A stretch of DNA of 6,547 nucleotides from contig JBBRPS010000602.1 of the NCBI GenBank assembly GCA_038227745.1, positions 1 to 6,547 of the forward strand, in the 5' to 3' direction. This DNA comes from DASPXY01 sp038227745 (GTDB taxonomy: Bacteria > Planctomycetota > Planctomycetia > Gemmatales > Gemmataceae). Positions 1-4,901 of this stretch are shown in pieces (the stretch's first letter is position 1; every line of letters begins with the position of its first letter). The notes beneath the pieces were generated by a model, which saw only the letters and a list, made by a program, of their open reading frames with translations, did not search any database and had not been told where the DNA came from. The translations under genes and the position numbers were made by a program.

Positions 1-30
1 CAGGCGCGCGCCCCCACCGGAGCGCGCCTG
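1..30. repeat. Inverted repeat at the left edge, 9-bp arms
   Basis: Bases 1-9 (CAGGCGCGC) are the exact reverse complement of bases 22-30, with a 12-nt loop. The window starts at the first base of the left arm, so the stem may extend further left. It could be the terminator of a gene outside the window or the end of a palindromic repeat. No T-run follows it on the plus strand, so a classical intrinsic terminator is not supported. Confidence 0.45.
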
Positions 31-60
31 GCTTGCCGTTTCGCGCTCGCTCGCAGGCTT

Positions 61-84
61 CCTCACCCCCGAAGCGGGGCGAGG
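61..84. repeat. C-rich/G-rich hairpin upstream of the vWA gene
   Basis: Bases 61-69 (CCTCACCCC) can pair with 76-84 (GGGGCGAGG) with a single mismatch; a register shift gives CCCCG (67-71) and CGGGG (75-79) closed by AAG. The hairpin lies between the left-edge palindrome and the ribosome binding site of the vWA gene. It resembles the C5G/CG5 hairpins at 4837-4854 and 6400-6416. Function is unknown: it could be a dispersed repeat or a leader structure. I found no convincing sigma-70 promoter in bases 1-110. Confidence 0.35.
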
Positions 85-96
85 GAGAATACTTCT

Positions 97-102
97 AGAG
101 GT
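97..102 (+). promoter_or_regulatory. Ribosome binding site of the vWA gene
   Basis: AGAGGT lies 8 nt before the ATG at 111. It is a reasonable Shine-Dalgarno match at normal spacing and supports that start. Confidence 0.6.
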
Positions 103-110
103 ATCCCTCA

Positions 111-1301
111 ATGGCCCAGCTCAAGAAGGTTGTCGATCCGTTCGGTGAAGTCAACGTCCACCCGGCGCCGGGGGGCAAGACCCGCGTCGTGGCGACGATC
201 CTGATGGAGCCGCACAAGGAAGGCGCCCAGACCGGCATCGCCCTCGACGGCTCCGGCTCGATGGCGAAGCTCTACGGCCACGACGACGGCAGCGGCGTCC
301 TCTCCCCCATCTTCCGCAAGAAGACCGTCAGCAACGAGGTCGCGCCCGTCGCGCAGAAGATCTGCGCCTACCTCGCCCGCCGCATCGACGCCGACGGCGG
401 CACCACCTGCATCTACTGGTCCACCGGCGAGAATGGCGGCGAGATCGAGGTCATCGGCGACCTGCGCGCCGACGACGCGGAGCAGCACGTCTTCGGCCCG
501 CCGCGCGAGTTCGGCACCGGCACGCAGCTCCTGCCCGCCGTCCGCTACTTCGTCGAGCGCTTCCGCGAGGCGCCGTGGGGGTTCTACGTCTTCATCACCG
601 ACGGCGAGCTGCACGATCTCGACGCCGTGAAGGAGTACAGCGTGCGGTTGGCCCGCGACATCGCCGCCGGCCGCCGCCGGCCGGTCAAGTTCGTCCTGAT
701 CGGCCTGGGGCCGGACGCCAACGAGGGCCAGATGGAGGAGCTGGACGACCTCGACAGCGGCACCCCCATTGACCTGTGGGACCACAAGCTGGCGAAGGAG
801 ATGCGCGTCCTGCAGGAGATCTTCGCGGAGGTGGTCGATAAGAACGCCCGCGTGGCGGACCACGGCCGCATCCTCGATCCGCAGGGCCGCGTGCTCCGCG
901 ACTACGCCGGCACCGGCCTCCCCGCGTACCTGGAGTTCGAGGTGCCGGCCGGCACGCCGTACTTCACGCTGGACGTCAACGGCACGCGCGTAAACCAGGC
1001 CCTCTCCGACCAGGCGCAGGTGCCGTCGTCCGGCCCGGCCACGCCGGCGCCGAGCCAGTCCGCGACCCCGCCGCCGTTGCCCGCGACGCCGCCACCGCTC
1101 CCGGCCACCCCGCCGCCGATCCCGCCGATCGACGTGGCGCAGGAGCAGGAGCACTGGCAGGAGGCGATGGACGTCACCCACGGCCAGACCAGCACCGAGG
1201 AGCAGACCGCCGAGGACCAGACGTGGAGGACGATCGACTTCGGCACGCCCGGTGAGGACCCCGGTTCCGACCCGAACGCGCCCGGCGGCAAGAAGAAGTG
1301 A
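111..1301 (+). CDS. von Willebrand factor A domain protein with proline-rich C-terminal linker
   Basis: A 396-residue protein without a signal peptide or membrane segment, so probably cytosolic. The vWA fold covers about residues 25-245. The metal-ion-dependent adhesion site (MIDAS) is intact: D46-G-S48-G-S50 after a hydrophobic beta strand, a candidate MIDAS threonine in GTGTQ (136-138), and the later aspartate in FITDGE (D164). Such domains bind divalent metal and mediate protein-protein contacts; bacterial cytosolic examples include TerY-like proteins and partners of MoxR ATPases. Neither a Ter operon nor a MoxR gene is visible here, so the partner is unknown. After about residue 250 come a short beta-rich region, three copies of a seven-residue ATPPPLP-type repeat (318-338), an acidic Glu/Gln/Asp stretch, and a GGKKK tail. 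The ATG at 111 has a good ribosome binding site. The next gene, 134 nt downstream on the same strand, is separated by a large palindrome, so co-transcription is uncertain. The domain call is firm; the specific role is not known. Confidence 0.88.
   Translation: MAQLKKVVDPFGEVNVHPAPGGKTRVVATILMEPHKEGAQTGIALDGSGSMAKLYGHDDGSGVLSPIFRKKTVSNEVAPVAQKICAYLARRIDADGGTTCIYWSTGENGGEIEVIGDLRADDAEQHVFGPPREFGTGTQLLPAVRYFVERFREAPWGFYVFITDGELHDLDAVKEYSVRLARDIAAGRRRPVKFVLIGLGPDANEGQMEELDDLDSGTPIDLWDHKLAKEMRVLQEIFAEVVDKNARVADHGRILDPQGRVLRDYAGTGLPAYLEFEVPAGTPYFTLDVNGTRVNQALSDQAQVPSSGPATPAPSQSATPPPLPATPPPLPATPPPIPPIDVAQEQEHWQEAMDVTHGQTSTEEQTAEDQTWRTIDFGTPGEDPGSDPNAPGGKKK
1062..1124 (+). repeat. Three degenerate 21-bp tandem repeats coding ATPPPLP
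   Basis: Three in-frame 21-base units encode ATPPPLP, ATPPPLP and ATPPPIP, residues 318-338 of the vWA protein. The copies differ mainly at third codon positions, so the peptide is better conserved than the DNA. That suggests an older expansion kept as a flexible polyproline linker between the vWA domain and the acidic tail. Confidence 0.7.
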
Positions 1302-1335
1302 TCGACCGACCCAATGGGGCGCACGCCGTGCGTCC

Positions 1336-1416
1336 CGTTTAGCCGCGGTTCGGAGAACCGCGTGCGGCTGGACCCGGGGTCGGGCCGCACGCGGTTCTCC
1401 GAACCGCGGCTAAACG
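1336..1416. repeat. Perfect 33-bp inverted repeat with 15-nt spacer (element A)
   Basis: The left arm 1336-1368 and right arm 1384-1416 are exact reverse complements over 33 bases, separated by 15 nt (1369-1383). Each arm contains its own hairpin: CGCGGTTC-GGA-GAACCGCG at 1344-1362 and the mirror form with TCC at 1390-1408. The element can therefore fold as one long hairpin or as two small ones. The spacer itself holds a GACCC-G-GGGTC dyad (1371-1381). It fills most of the gap between the vWA and NTF2-like genes, and its right arm ends 4 nt before the Shine-Dalgarno sequence of the latter. There is no T-run, so termination would be atypical. It shares its architecture with the repeat at 3891-3963. 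I read it as a REP/BIME-like palindromic element, possibly also acting as an mRNA 3' stabiliser or attenuator. Confidence 0.9.
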
Positions 1417-1420
1417 AGTC

Positions 1421-1427
1421 AAGGAGG
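1421..1427 (+). promoter_or_regulatory. Strong ribosome binding site of the NTF2-like gene
   Basis: AAGGAGG sits 8 nt before the ATG at 1436, a near-perfect Shine-Dalgarno sequence. It begins only 4 nt after the right arm of the 33-bp inverted repeat, so folding of that repeat could influence ribosome access. Confidence 0.8.
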
Positions 1428-1435
1428 AATCGACG

Positions 1436-1888
1436 ATGGCCCGCTGCCGCCTGCCAATCAGTCTCGCCCTGCTCACCCTGACGGCCATTTCCCTCGTGGC
1501 CGCGCAAACGCCGCGCGCTCAGGAGACAAAGGCCATCCGCGCCGTCCTCGATGCCCAGGTCACGGCCTGGAACAAGGGCGACCTGGAGGGCTTCATGGCG
1601 GGCTACTGGCAGTCGCCCGACCTGAGCTTCTTCTCGGGCAAGACCAAGACGCGCGGCTGGCAGGCCACCCTCGACCGCTACCGCAAGCGCTACCAGGCCG
1701 ACGGCAAGGAGATGGGCACGCTCGCCTTCCGCGAACTGGAGGTCGATCGCCTCGGCGCCGACCACGCCCTGGCGAAGGGCCGCTGGCAGCTCACCCTGAA
1801 GACCGAATCGCCCGGCGGCCTGTTCACGCTGATCTTGAAAAAGCTGCCGCAGGGCTGGCGCATCGTTCACGACCACACCTCGGATTGA
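1436..1888 (+). CDS. Small secreted NTF2-like (SnoaL/DUF4440-type) protein
   Basis: A 150-residue protein with a classical signal peptide: Arg residues at 3 and 5, a hydrophobic core at about 8-22, and a probable signal peptidase I site after VAA near residue 23. The mature part has the NTF2-like cone-fold pattern. A helix at about 32-47 (AIRAVLDAQVTAWNKGD) leads to GFMAGYW with an aromatic cluster, a second helix (80-88), and then antiparallel strands ending in the typical GWRIVHDHTS. This pattern matches the DUF4440/SnoaL-like/SgcJ group, whose members are small ligand-binding pockets or enzymes with diverse and often unknown substrates. The N-terminal signal implies a periplasmic location or export. 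The length of about 125 residues after cleavage is usual for the fold. The start has a strong ribosome binding site. The gene ends 33 nt before the convergent methyltransferase, and I see no clear bidirectional terminator in that gap. The fold assignment is good; no ligand can be named. Confidence 0.82.
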   Translation: MARCRLPISLALLTLTAISLVAAQTPRAQETKAIRAVLDAQVTAWNKGDLEGFMAGYWQSPDLSFFSGKTKTRGWQATLDRYRKRYQADGKEMGTLAFRELEVDRLGADHALAKGRWQLTLKTESPGGLFTLILKKLPQGWRIVHDHTSD

Positions 1889-1921
1889 CCCTCCGCCCGG
1901 ACAGGGACGCCCGGAATTTCC

Positions 1922-2743
1922 CTACTTCTCCAGCACGACGATGCCGCCGATGCGGTCGGCCCGGCCGAGAAGGTTGGCGAGGTGCTTGAGGTAGGAGAAC
2001 GCCCCCATCCGTGTCGCGAACACTCCCTCCCGCACGCCCAGTGCCTTGACGACCGGCCAGAACAGCAGCTTCTTCAGCCACAGCGGCCAGCGGTGAACCG
2101 GAGCCGCGCTGTCCGGATCGCGCTGGTACAGGTTCTGGTGCAGGTCGAAGGCGTGCGGGTAGAAACGGCCGCCACGGAAGCCGGCCCGGCGGCCCAGCTC
2201 GATCACGCGCGCGGGTGGCATCTCCTTCTCGGTCACGTTGTAGCGGCGCACTGCCTCGACCGCTGCCGGCGAGCGGCCGTGGCCCTCCCCCGGCTCGGAC
2301 GTCACGCACACTCCCCCCGGCCGCAGCGCCCGGTAGGCGCCGCGGACGGCCGCCGCCTCGTCCACCGCGTGGTGCAGCGCGTCGTAGAAGACGGCGCCAT
2401 TGAACTCGCCGTCGAAGGGCAGCGACTCGTAGTCGCACACGGCGAAGTCGAGGCCTTCCACGCCGGCCCGTTCGCGGTTGGCCTCGGCGTGCGCAATCAT
2501 GTCGGGGGAGATGTCCACGCCGACCACCTCGTAGCCGGCGCGGGCGAAGAAGACGCTCGTCCAGCCGGTGCCGCAGCCCAGGTCGAGCAGGCGCGCCGGC
2601 GGCGGCGGCAGCAGCGCCAGCACGGCGGCCATCTCGGCGAGGTAGCGGGCGCGGCCGGAGTCGGAGAACGGCTTGTGAACGGCGTGCCGGACGCCCGCCT
2701 CGTCCAGGTTCTTGAGATAATCGATCTCGCCGCTTTTCGCCAT
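1922..2743 (-). CDS. Class I SAM-dependent methyltransferase
   Basis: A 273-residue protein with a Rossmann-type methyltransferase core. Motif I is LLDLGCGTG (52-60), the glycine-rich SAM-binding loop. It is followed by VVGVDIS (73-79), where D77 is the acidic residue expected to contact the SAM ribose. CDYESLPF (103-110) fits the adenine-binding region, and FYDALHH (119-125) and LRPGG (140-144) are the usual motifs of Methyltransf_11/25 families. The C-terminal 130 residues carry a basic, aromatic stretch (HRWPLWLKKLLFWPVVKAL, about 217-235) that could touch a membrane or bind a lipid or glycan acceptor. The substrate is not identifiable. Glycosyltransferases lie upstream on the same strand, so a sugar or lipid acceptor is possible but unproven. 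The gene starts 66 nt after the DUF1444-like gene, in the same direction, with a good ribosome binding site, so the two may form a unit. Confidence 0.87.
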   Translation of the reverse strand: MAKSGEIDYLKNLDEAGVRHAVHKPFSDSGRARYLAEMAAVLALLPPPPARLLDLGCGTGWTSVFFARAGYEVVGVDISPDMIAHAEANRERAGVEGLDFAVCDYESLPFDGEFNGAVFYDALHHAVDEAAAVRGAYRALRPGGVCVTSEPGEGHGRSPAAVEAVRRYNVTEKEMPPARVIELGRRAGFRGGRFYPHAFDLHQNLYQRDPDSAAPVHRWPLWLKKLLFWPVVKALGVREGVFATRMGAFSYLKHLANLLGRADRIGGIVVLEK

Positions 2744-2748
2744 CGTTT

Positions 2749-2754
2749 ACCTCC
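2749..2754 (-). promoter_or_regulatory. Ribosome binding site of the methyltransferase gene
   Basis: Read on the minus strand, GGAGGT lies 5 nt before the ATG at 2743. It fixes that start. Confidence 0.75.
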
Positions 2755-2809
2755 GTGTGACGATCCCGCGACAGGCCGGCGCGGCCGCCTTCCGGGGCCG
2801 CGGGCCACT

Positions 2810-3742
2810 TCATTCGGCCCCTTCCTCCGGGGCCTCGTCCTCCTCGTCCGGCACGAGCCGGTGCAGCACTTCCATGAGCTCGCGCGGCGGCTGGGCCGTG
2901 ACCTCTTCGCCGCGCAGCTCGATCGGGAACAGATGCCACAGGCCGCCGCGCACCCAGAAGAGCTCATCGCTGATCGCGTAAGGGGCCGTACGGAAGCTCT
3001 GTTCCGCGATGCTCTTCAGCAGGGGCACATAGCCGACCGAGGCGCCCGTCAGCGGCAGCACCAGCAACTCGTCGCGGCCCGGCAGCGCCACGAAATAGCC
3101 GTCGGCGCTCGTCTGGGGCAGCAGGGCGTCGAGCAGCAGCACGCGCGACGAGTCGTAGGCGTCGCCGACGTTGCACTGCCGCAACCCGGACTCTTCGTGG
3201 ATCACCTGGAAGCAGTCCTCGGGCGTCTGCGCCCGCAGGTTCGCCACCGCCCGCTCCAGCCACTCGCCGCCGGGTCGGCCCGACTCCTCGATCATCTGCG
3301 CCGTCACGTAGTACATGCTCTGCGGGTAATCCACGACGAGGTTGACGCCCAGCGTCGTGCCCGGCAGCGGCTGCGACCAGAGCTCCAGGCCGTCGTCGCG
3401 GGCCGCGAGCGGCCGCCCCAGGCGCAGCAGCAGGCGCTCGGCGACATCCGGGAGGGCGGCCGGCGGCTCCTGCAGGTGCTCGGCGTTGATGAGGTCGAGG
3501 AAGGAGACAATCAGCTCGGGCCAGGTGCCGCGGTCCTCGCGGCGGGCCCGGCGGTAGAGGTTCTCCAGGCCGACGACGTGCTCGCGGCCCTTGGCGTCCA
3601 CGCACTCGACGGCCCCGCCCAGCCAGCGCGCGATCTTCCAATCGAGCGCCGCCACCGCCTCGCGGAGCGCGAGCAGAAAGCTCCCCGGGTACCTCTGAGG
3701 GCCGGAGCCGTATCCCGGGTCGCTGCGGTCCTGGCGCGCCAT
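2810..3742 (-). CDS. DUF1444 (YtpQ/UPF0354)-like protein
   Basis: A 310-residue protein without signal peptide or membrane segments. I assign it to DUF1444 from the recalled pattern of Bacillus YtpQ. Both have a strand such as VNLVVDYPQSMYYVT (about 133-147), then WLERAVANLR (161-170) like the Bacillus AAFNLR region. Next come DAYDSSRVLL (194-203), matching the conserved DGYDASRIL, and strand pairs in YFVALPGRDELLVLPL (216-231). The biochemical function of DUF1444 is unknown. The tail is strongly acidic (DEEDEAPEEGAE, 299-310). I chose the ATG at 3742 because GGAGA lies 8 nt upstream. The frame stays open far upstream, and another ATG at 3820 would add 26 low-complexity Ala/Pro residues, but that ATG directly follows the candidate -10 box and has no good ribosome binding site. 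The frame beyond that is GC-rich noise overlapping the GT2 gene. Family assignment is moderately sure; role unknown. Confidence 0.78.
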   Translation of the reverse strand: MARQDRSDPGYGSGPQRYPGSFLLALREAVAALDWKIARWLGGAVECVDAKGREHVVGLENLYRRARREDRGTWPELIVSFLDLINAEHLQEPPAALPDVAERLLLRLGRPLAARDDGLELWSQPLPGTTLGVNLVVDYPQSMYYVTAQMIEESGRPGGEWLERAVANLRAQTPEDCFQVIHEESGLRQCNVGDAYDSSRVLLLDALLPQTSADGYFVALPGRDELLVLPLTGASVGYVPLLKSIAEQSFRTAPYAISDELFWVRGGLWHLFPIELRGEEVTAQPPRELMEVLHRLVPDEEDEAPEEGAE

Positions 3743-3750
3743 CGCGGCTG

Positions 3751-3755
3751 TCTCC
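3751..3755 (-). promoter_or_regulatory. Ribosome binding site of the DUF1444-like gene
   Basis: On the minus strand GGAGA sits 8 nt before the ATG at 3742. This favours that start over the ATG at 3820. Between this site and the candidate promoter, 3765-3778 can form a CCCGCC/GGCGGG hairpin with a 2-nt loop, enclosed by a CGACGCC/GGCGTCG pair at 3759-3765 and 3786-3792. The leader is therefore potentially structured. Confidence 0.55.
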
Positions 3756-3818
3756 GTTCGACGCCCCGCCCCGGCGGGCGCGGCCGGCGTCGGTCGCGAC
3801 CCGAGAGCGTTGCTGTGC

Positions 3819-3848
3819 ATCCTACCGAAACGGATACGTTCGGGACAA
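3819..3848 (-). promoter_or_regulatory. Candidate sigma-70 promoter for the DUF1444-like gene
   Basis: On the minus strand, TTGTCC (3848-3843; 4 of 6 to TTGACA) and TAGGAT (3824-3819; 4 of 6 to TATAAT) are 18 nt apart. They lie in the most AT-rich patch of this gap, about 80 nt before the chosen ATG. The spacer region carries a dyad, CCGAA-N9-TTCGG (3843-3825), which would suit a repressor or activator site. The matches are modest, and in a GC-rich genome such hits occur by chance, so this is tentative. Confidence 0.3.
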
Positions 3849-3890
3849 TCGCCCTTCGCGGCCGTCACAACCCTGGCTCGCCGGGGGGCG

Positions 3891-3963
3891 GTTCGTGGCC
3901 GACTCGCTCCGCGAGTCGGGGGCCGATGCCTGCACCGACTCGCGGAGCGAGTCGGCCACGAAC
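3891..3963. repeat. Perfect 29-bp inverted repeat with 15-nt spacer (element B)
   Basis: The left arm 3891-3919 and right arm 3935-3963 are exact reverse complements over 29 bases, separated by 15 nt (3920-3934). Each arm contains its own hairpin: CCGACTCGC-TCC-GCGAGTCGG at 3899-3919 and the GGA-looped mirror at 3935-3955. The outer 8 nt are GTTCGTGG. The right end abuts the TGA stop of the GT2 gene (3964-3966) with no spare base, so the element is the immediate 3' flank of that gene and lies upstream of the DUF1444 promoter region. It has no T-run. Its build matches the element at 1336-1416 despite different stem sequences. It may terminate or insulate transcription between the glycosyltransferase pair and the next gene. 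Confidence 0.9.
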
Positions 3964-4809
3964 TCACGGGGCCGGCGCGGGCGCCTGTTCGGACGGGGGC
4001 GCCTCCGCGGGCAGTACGGCGGGGCCGAAGTCGGCGACGTGGAAGAGGCGCCAGGCATCGCGGAGGGTGCGGCCGGGCTTCGGCCGGGGCGCACCAGGAG
4101 GCGGAGGGCGGTGGACAACTGGGATCTCGTCCATGAGGCAGCCGAGGAAGTTCGCCTTGGCGAGGATCTCCACCTGGGCGAGGTCGCCGTCGGTCTGGAT
4201 GGGGATGCGGCGGAAGATCTCGCGGCGGAAGAGGCGGAACGCGCACTCCGGGTCGTGGACGCGCACGCCGAAGACCCAGCGCGCCAGCCAGCGCCGCCCC
4301 CAGCCCGACCGGCCGAGCCAGCACGGCGCCGGCCGCAGCGATACCCCGAAGATCACGCGGACGAACAGCCGGTAAGCCACACCGAGCCAGCGCAGCGGGG
4401 CGGGCGGCCGCCCGGCACGGCAGCCCGTCACCAGGTCAACGCGGTCGATGGCGCCGAGGAGGGGCTCCAGGTCCTCGGACCGGTACTGCCGGTCGCAGGT
4501 GGTGCAGAAGAGCAGCGGGTGGCGGGCGTCGGCGATGCCGGTCCGCAGCGCGGCGCCAACACCGCGGGGGAGCGGGTGGTGGTGGACGCGCAGGCACGGC
4601 AACCGTTCCGCCAGCGCGTCGGCGCGCACCCCGGTGAGGTCGGCGCTGCCGTCGTCCACCAGCACGATCTCGTAAGGGCGGTTGAGGCCATCGAGGTGTT
4701 TGACCCAGTCGGCGACGACGTCCTCGAGTTCGGCGCCGGCGTTGCAGGCGGTCAGGACGACGCTGAGCGGGGCGGTCGCGATGGGAGAGCGTTGCCAGGG
4801 GTCGGACAT
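3964..4809 (-). CDS. Family 2 glycosyltransferase, DPM1/polyprenyl-phosphate type
   Basis: A 281-residue GT-A fold protein. The N-terminal strand SVVLTACNAG (16-25) and IVLVDDGSAD (48-57) give the nucleotide-sugar site. HPLPRGVGAALRTGI (78-92) corresponds to the G-x-G-x-A-x-x-x-G segment of DPM1-like enzymes, and HDPECAFRLFRREIF (185-199) is their hallmark following the acceptor loop. Such enzymes transfer a sugar from UDP or GDP to dolichyl or undecaprenyl phosphate at the cytoplasmic membrane face. The usual DXD metal motif reads T104-C105-D106, so its first aspartate is missing. There are no C-terminal membrane helices; the end is Pro/Ala-rich. An apparent extra segment of about 26 residues precedes the hallmark. 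The ATG at 4809 directly follows an in-frame TAG and lacks a clear Shine-Dalgarno sequence. The GT39-like gene lies 92 nt upstream on the same strand, consistent with a donor-maker and donor-user pair. Confidence 0.85.
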   Translation of the reverse strand: MSDPWQRSPIATAPLSVVLTACNAGAELEDVVADWVKHLDGLNRPYEIVLVDDGSADLTGVRADALAERLPCLRVHHHPLPRGVGAALRTGIADARHPLLFCTTCDRQYRSEDLEPLLGAIDRVDLVTGCRAGRPPAPLRWLGVAYRLFVRVIFGVSLRPAPCWLGRSGWGRRWLARWVFGVRVHDPECAFRLFRREIFRRIPIQTDGDLAQVEILAKANFLGCLMDEIPVVHRPPPPGAPRPKPGRTLRDAWRLFHVADFGPAVLPAEAPPSEQAPAPAP

Positions 4810-4836
4810 CTACCGCGTCACCACAAGGAGGCTCTT

Positions 4837-4854
4837 CCCCCGGGCGAGCGGGGG
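4837..4854. repeat. C5G/CG5 hairpin between the two glycosyltransferase genes
   Basis: CCCCCG (4837-4842) and CGGGGG (4849-4854) pair around a 6-nt loop in the 92-nt gap after the GT39-like gene. The same stem occurs at 6400-6416 before that gene. It may be a weak transcript structure or remnant of a dispersed repeat. No T-run follows on the minus strand, so read-through into the GT2 gene is plausible. I see nothing else in this gap. Confidence 0.4.
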
Positions 4855-4901
4855 CGAAAGAACGCCAGGGAGAGTCAAGGTACGCACGGCCGGCGCCGCG
4901 G

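Noticed and set aside
91..97. AATACT as a -10 box for the vWA gene
   Set aside because: It lies directly against the ribosome binding site, leaving almost no leader, and no -35 element is found at proper spacing.
1336..1416. Classical intrinsic terminator for the vWA gene
   Set aside because: The stem is far longer than usual and no U-run follows either arm. Termination is possible, but the sequence fits a palindromic repeat better.
902..1876. A 324-codon minus-strand open frame across the first two genes
   Set aside because: It is antisense to the vWA and NTF2-like genes and passes through the 33-bp inverted repeat. It has no motif, and both plus-strand genes have good starts and domains.
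1889..1921. Bidirectional terminator between the convergent genes
   Set aside because: The 33-nt gap holds a direct repeat of CGCCCGGA (1894-1901 and 1908-1915) but no inverted repeat able to form a stable stem.
1336..3963. CRISPR array or transposon terminal inverted repeats bounding 1336-3963
   Set aside because: The palindromes differ in sequence and are each self-complementary; the DNA between them encodes ordinary genes on both strands with no transposase, and there are no regularly spaced direct repeats with unique spacers.
3743..4324. Upstream extension of the DUF1444-like frame (194 more codons)
   Set aside because: The extension is Pro/Arg-rich, reads through the palindrome at 3891-3963 and overlaps the well-supported GT2 gene. 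The ATG at 3742 has a suitable ribosome binding site.
1982..4375. A 797-codon plus-strand open frame
   Set aside because: It runs antisense through the methyltransferase and DUF1444-like genes, across a palindrome and into the GT2 gene. Its translation is Arg/Ala/Gly/Gln-rich with no recognisable domain; long antisense frames are expected at this GC content.
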